A stretch of 64,000 nucleotides of DNA from Chloroflexota bacterium (GTDB lineage: Bacteria > Chloroflexota > Dehalococcoidia > JACQUA01): contig JACQUA010000106.1 in assembly GCA_016210565.1 (NCBI GenBank), positions 30,943 through 94,942 of the forward strand, written 5' to 3'. Of this stretch, positions 61,217 to 64,000 are shown piece by piece; the stretch's first letter is position 1; each line of letters begins with the position of its first letter. A program made the translations under genes and the position numbers. The notes under the pieces were generated by a model that did not search any database, was not told the origin of the DNA, and saw nothing but the letters and a program-made list of their open reading frames with translations.

Positions 61217-61293
61217 TGGTGGGCGATACAGGGATCGAACCTGTGACCTCAGCGATGTCAACGCTGCGCTCTAACCGGCTGAGCTAACCGCCC
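61217..61293 (-). tRNA. trnV: tRNA-Val (anticodon GAC)
   Basis: The minus strand folds into a full cloverleaf: acceptor GGGCGGT/ATCGCCC, D-arm GCTC…GAGC, anticodon arm CAGCG-TTGACAT-CGCTG with anticodon GAC, variable AGGTC, T-arm ACAGG-TTCGATC-CCTGT, discriminator A and an encoded CCA (61217-61219). The GAC anticodon reads GUC/GUU valine codons. Confidence 0.95.
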
Positions 61294-61341
61294 GCGACAG
61301 GAGGGGACACGGAGGCATCCTGATTACCCTCCGCATAGTGA

Positions 61342-61602
61342 ATTCTAGCAAAGGCCGTTTTTGAAGTCAATTCGCCTGGAGAAGCCGCCTGCAATCCGTG
61401 GGCCGATTTCAATGGAGACGGCAGGATCTACCTGCACGACCTGGTGCAGGCAGGCCTGAACTTCAGCAAGCCCCGGCCGTGACGGACGCTGCTGATCAAC
61501 AAGAAAGTGAAACGCAGAATCGAGCAGGCGGTGGACCCGGCCGCAGGTTTTGCCAGCCTCACCGGCCGCCTCAACGCCTACAGAGCGCTCAAAGCTAACT
61601 GA
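61342..61602 (+). pseudogene. Remnant of a secreted protease gene: dockerin module and subtilase C-terminus
   Basis: One frame carries PWADFNGDGRIYLHDLVQAG, a calcium-binding dockerin half, then a TGA at 61480-61482, and continues in the same frame to GFASLTGRLNAYRALKAN and stop at 61600-61602. TGRLNAYRAL is the typical end of S8 peptidase domains. It has no start and no catalytic part. The module order differs from the intact protease at 43148. Confidence 0.6.
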
Positions 61603-61969
61603 TGCAGGAGCCTTGAGAAACGCTGGTGCTACGGAGGGACAAAAACGCGGGCTTTCACCGCGGACACGGAGAACACTGAGCGGATGAGATTCCACAATCC
61701 GGCACGCGTTTGTTCGCTAAACTAATACAAACGCGTTAATAAACGTCGCGTCTCGACATCATACGAAAAAGAGGAACGTCCACCGCAGAGGCGCGGAGAA
61801 CGCAGAGAAAACGCTAGGGCAGGCAAACTTGGCGATTCGTCGCTCCGCTTCAAGAATTCCTCTGCGCCCTCTGCGTCTCTGCGGTGAACAACATGCGACA
61901 CTATTTACTGCGTTTGTATTAGTTTCTCCGTGCTCTCGTCGCGTCGTGCGCATGCATGGTCCGGGTCAA
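61603..61969. repeat. Inverted repeat region
   Basis: CACCGCAGAGGCGCGGAGAACGCAGAG (61780-61806) faces CTCTGCGCCCTCTGCGTCTC (61861-61885). An outer pair ACTAATACAAACGCG (61720) / GCGTTTGTATTAGT (61909) also exists. No gene. Confidence 0.7.
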
Positions 61970-63754
61970 TTAGCGGACCAACTTCAATGACGGTATCACG
62001 AACTCGAGCCCGCTGTTCTTCAACACGCCGGCGCTCGGGATTCCATCCTCGCCCAGCCCCAGCTCCACATAAGCCCGTTTCCGGTGTTCCAGGAACTCCT
62101 CTTTGTCCAGGATATGAGGCCGTCCCTGCTTGTCATATACTGTTTCGGTGAAGAAGCGCTCCGGCAGGATGTCGTCCCTGGTGGGGACGTGCCCTTCCCT
62201 CAGGGCATAGGCCCGCTCCAGAAGCACCAGCCGGCTGGCGGTGGTCTGCCAGTCCCGGGTCGTCCATTCCCAGCCAGCCGCGTAACGCAGGGCCGTGGTC
62301 CCCCATTTATCCCAGCCACCGAAGGTATCGCCCAGGACGCCGGTCAGGAAGGTACAGGCGGTCAGTGAGTCCATCATGAGGTTTCGGTAACCGAACCGCC
62401 AGTGGTGCAGCGCGCCGTTGGGATGGGCGGCAAGGCCGACGGCGTCAACCATGCTGCCGCGCGGCTCGTAGGAAGTGATGGCCACCCCTTTGCCATGCAT
62501 GGCATATTGTTCCGAGCCTTTGCCGATCTTGGCCGGGGCGAATTTGAGGCCTTCGGCCAGGACATCGCCGATGCCCTCCCGGTAGGCAATCATCTGCGCC
62601 AGCTTGCTGATGGCCTCCAGGTTCCCCCAGGTGAGGTCGAGGCCGCCCAGGTCCTCTTTAGTCACGATGCCCCTTTGATAACATTCCAGCATCCAGGCCA
62701 CGACGCCCGAAACGTCCTCGCTATCGAGTCCCCAGTTGTCCATCAACGGGCTGAGGTACATTTGCGGCTCGTAACCGGGAATCATGACGTTGGCGTTCCA
62801 CCCGCCGGCATTGTCATGGCGCATCTCGCCGACCACCGGCCCCAGGGGCGGGTCCCGCCGCATGTAGGGGACCTTGCACCCGGCGGCGCACATCGAGCAG
62901 GCGTCATTCCAGACCTTATGCCGTTGTTCCATCAGAACGGGGTTGCTCTGGTCGCAGATCGGGTCCCAGCCCAATTGCTTGTTCTTGATTCCTTCCGTGG
63001 TCGCGTAGTACCTTTCCGGCATGGATACGGCATGGCCCCAGCGCCGCACAGAAGCTTTGTAACCGTAGCTGCGGTGGTAGTACTCACGGAGCATGTTCAT
63101 CAGATTGGCGGAAGAAGCGTACGGGGCCAGCCGCGTGCCCCTTACGGCCACCGCTTTGAGGTTCTTGCTTCCCATGACCGCTCCGGTGCCCAGGCGCGCG
63201 CCGTGATGATAGAAGTCGTGGCAGATGTCGGCGTTGCGCACCTGGCGCTCGCCGGCGGGGCCGATGGAAGCTATCTGGAAGTTCTGGTCGTCCAGGGTCT
63301 GGCGCAGTTCTTTCTTCAGTTGCACCTGGCAATTGTGGTTCAGCTTTCCCCAGAGGTGGGCGGCGTCCCTCACTTCCACCCTGTCATCGCGGATATAGAT
63401 ATAGCAGGGGCTGCTGGCCCTGCCCGTGACCAGGAGTCCGGACTCATAGCCGGCCCGGACCAGTTCCGTGCCGAAGCGCCCGTTCATGTTGGTCTGCCCG
63501 CGGAGGAGCGTCAGGGGCGACTTGACATTGATGTCGGTCACCCCTCCCCAGAGGCCCGTCAGAGGACCTATGCCAAAATACAGTATGTTGTCCGGGCCGA
63601 GCGGGTCGGCCCCCTGCGGCACGCGGTCCCACAGTAGCTTCGTGCCCAACCCCCGGCCCCCGACAAACTTTTTCACTTCGTCCGTCACGTCGAGCGTGCG
63701 GGACGAACCACGGGTCAGGTCGACCTCAAGCAGATGAAATCTTCTCTCCGGCAT
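61970..63754 (-). CDS. Aldehyde ferredoxin oxidoreductase family protein
   Basis: A 594-residue tungsto/molybdo-bispterin enzyme. N-terminal VGGRGLGTKLLWDRVP and the pterin-binding GPLTGLWGGVTDINVKSPLT match AOR domain 1; the 4Fe-4S ligands are CSMCAAGC near residues 288-295 and a fourth Cys in LTACTFL near 463. Late LGEDGIPSAGVLKNSGLEF corresponds to the C-terminal AOR domain. It interconverts an aldehyde and acid with ferredoxin; the substrate is unknown. GGAGG precedes the ATG, in a segment that is duplicated downstream. Confidence 0.93.
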   Translation of the reverse strand: MPERRFHLLEVDLTRGSSRTLDVTDEVKKFVGGRGLGTKLLWDRVPQGADPLGPDNILYFGIGPLTGLWGGVTDINVKSPLTLLRGQTNMNGRFGTELVRAGYESGLLVTGRASSPCYIYIRDDRVEVRDAAHLWGKLNHNCQVQLKKELRQTLDDQNFQIASIGPAGERQVRNADICHDFYHHGARLGTGAVMGSKNLKAVAVRGTRLAPYASSANLMNMLREYYHRSYGYKASVRRWGHAVSMPERYYATTEGIKNKQLGWDPICDQSNPVLMEQRHKVWNDACSMCAAGCKVPYMRRDPPLGPVVGEMRHDNAGGWNANVMIPGYEPQMYLSPLMDNWGLDSEDVSGVVAWMLECYQRGIVTKEDLGGLDLTWGNLEAISKLAQMIAYREGIGDVLAEGLKFAPAKIGKGSEQYAMHGKGVAITSYEPRGSMVDAVGLAAHPNGALHHWRFGYRNLMMDSLTACTFLTGVLGDTFGGWDKWGTTALRYAAGWEWTTRDWQTTASRLVLLERAYALREGHVPTRDDILPERFFTETVYDKQGRPHILDKEEFLEHRKRAYVELGLGEDGIPSAGVLKNSGLEFVIPSLKLVR

Positions 63755-64000
63755 GGCTATTTTCCTCCGTCATCGGTCATTCTGAGCGTAGTCGAAGAAT
63801 CCTTCGCTTCGCTCAGGACAAGTTTTCTTAGGGTGGGGAGAGCAAAGACCCTTCGACTTCGCTCAGGGTGACGTTTTTTGAGCAGTCCCATAGTGCAGGG
63901 ATATGATGGACCTTCTGACATGGCTATTTTCCTCCGTCATCGGTCATTCTGAGCGAAGCGAGCGTAGCGAGCATAGTCGAAGAATCCTTCGCTTCGCTCA
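63752..64000. repeat. Duplicated upstream region of the AOR gene with nested inverted repeats
   Basis: 63752-63788 and 63919-63955 are the same 37 bases, including the AOR ribosome binding site (GGAGG) and start codon complement. Both are followed by TAGTCGAAGAATCCTTCGCTTCGCTCA. Between them lies an inverted ACCCTTCGACTTCGCTCAGGGTGA element related to 53668-53765. Confidence 0.85.

Overview
The window is a GC-rich bacterial chromosome segment. The gene set suggests Chloroflexota, most likely class Dehalococcoidia or a SAR202-like relative, but this is inference because no rRNA or ribosomal marker is present. The pointers are UbiD decarboxylases, Xaa-Pro-like M24 hydrolases, BKACE enzymes, a tungsten/molybdenum AOR, orphan extracytoplasmic binding lipoproteins, and a secreted protease with dockerin and cohesin modules. 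Gaps between genes are unusually full of short dispersed hairpin repeats.

Layout. 1-2100: the 3' part of an acyl-CoA synthetase gene, convergent with a PAS histidine kinase. 2722-11107: a restriction island (GmrSD/DUF262 nuclease, type III Mod, a chimeric accessory gene, RhuM, type III Res) whose left edge cuts a short-chain dehydrogenase gene after about 14 codons. 11350-20667 (minus): a catabolic cluster, TctC-TctA-TctB uptake, UbiD decarboxylase, enoate-reductase-type flavoprotein, and a two-subunit B12 carbon-skeleton mutase related to glutamate mutase. 20989-32653 (plus): two related cassettes, M24-BKACE-UbiD-binding protein and M24-binding protein-BKACE-molybdopterin oxidoreductase. 33053-36917 (minus): a LeuC/LeuD-like hydro-lyase and a CapA-like protein. 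37456-38994: a membrane-fused spermidine-synthase-like protein. 39349-41530: an AT-richer patch with an ATPase remnant and a GIY-YIG nuclease. 41636-56375 (minus): MmgE/PrpD, the S8-dockerin-cohesin lipoprotein, an SRPBCC protein, two fumarate-reductase-type flavoproteins and four paralogous binding lipoproteins. 56723-64000: a glutaredoxin-DinB fusion with an in-frame UGA, AroQ, two AbrB/PIN toxin-antitoxin pairs (one broken), tRNA-Val with two decayed tandem copies, a dockerin/subtilase remnant and an AOR.

How it may work together. The genes suggest a heterotroph that imports organic acids or amides through binding-protein systems. It would cleave them with M24 hydrolases and BKACE, decarboxylate with prFMN-dependent UbiD enzymes, reduce with flavin and W/Mo enzymes, and rearrange carbon skeletons with AdoCbl. 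Substrates cannot be read from sequence. No ABC permease or ATPase accompanies any of the six ABC-type binding proteins here.

Most notable observations: (1) a probable selenocysteine codon in the glutaredoxin-DinB gene, with an upstream ribosome binding site and a well-placed hairpin just downstream; (2) a glutamate-mutase homologue that keeps the cobalamin contacts but has lost most substrate-binding residues; (3) traces of recombination inside the type III RM operon; (4) tandem tRNA decay; (5) a doubly damaged toxin-antitoxin pair.
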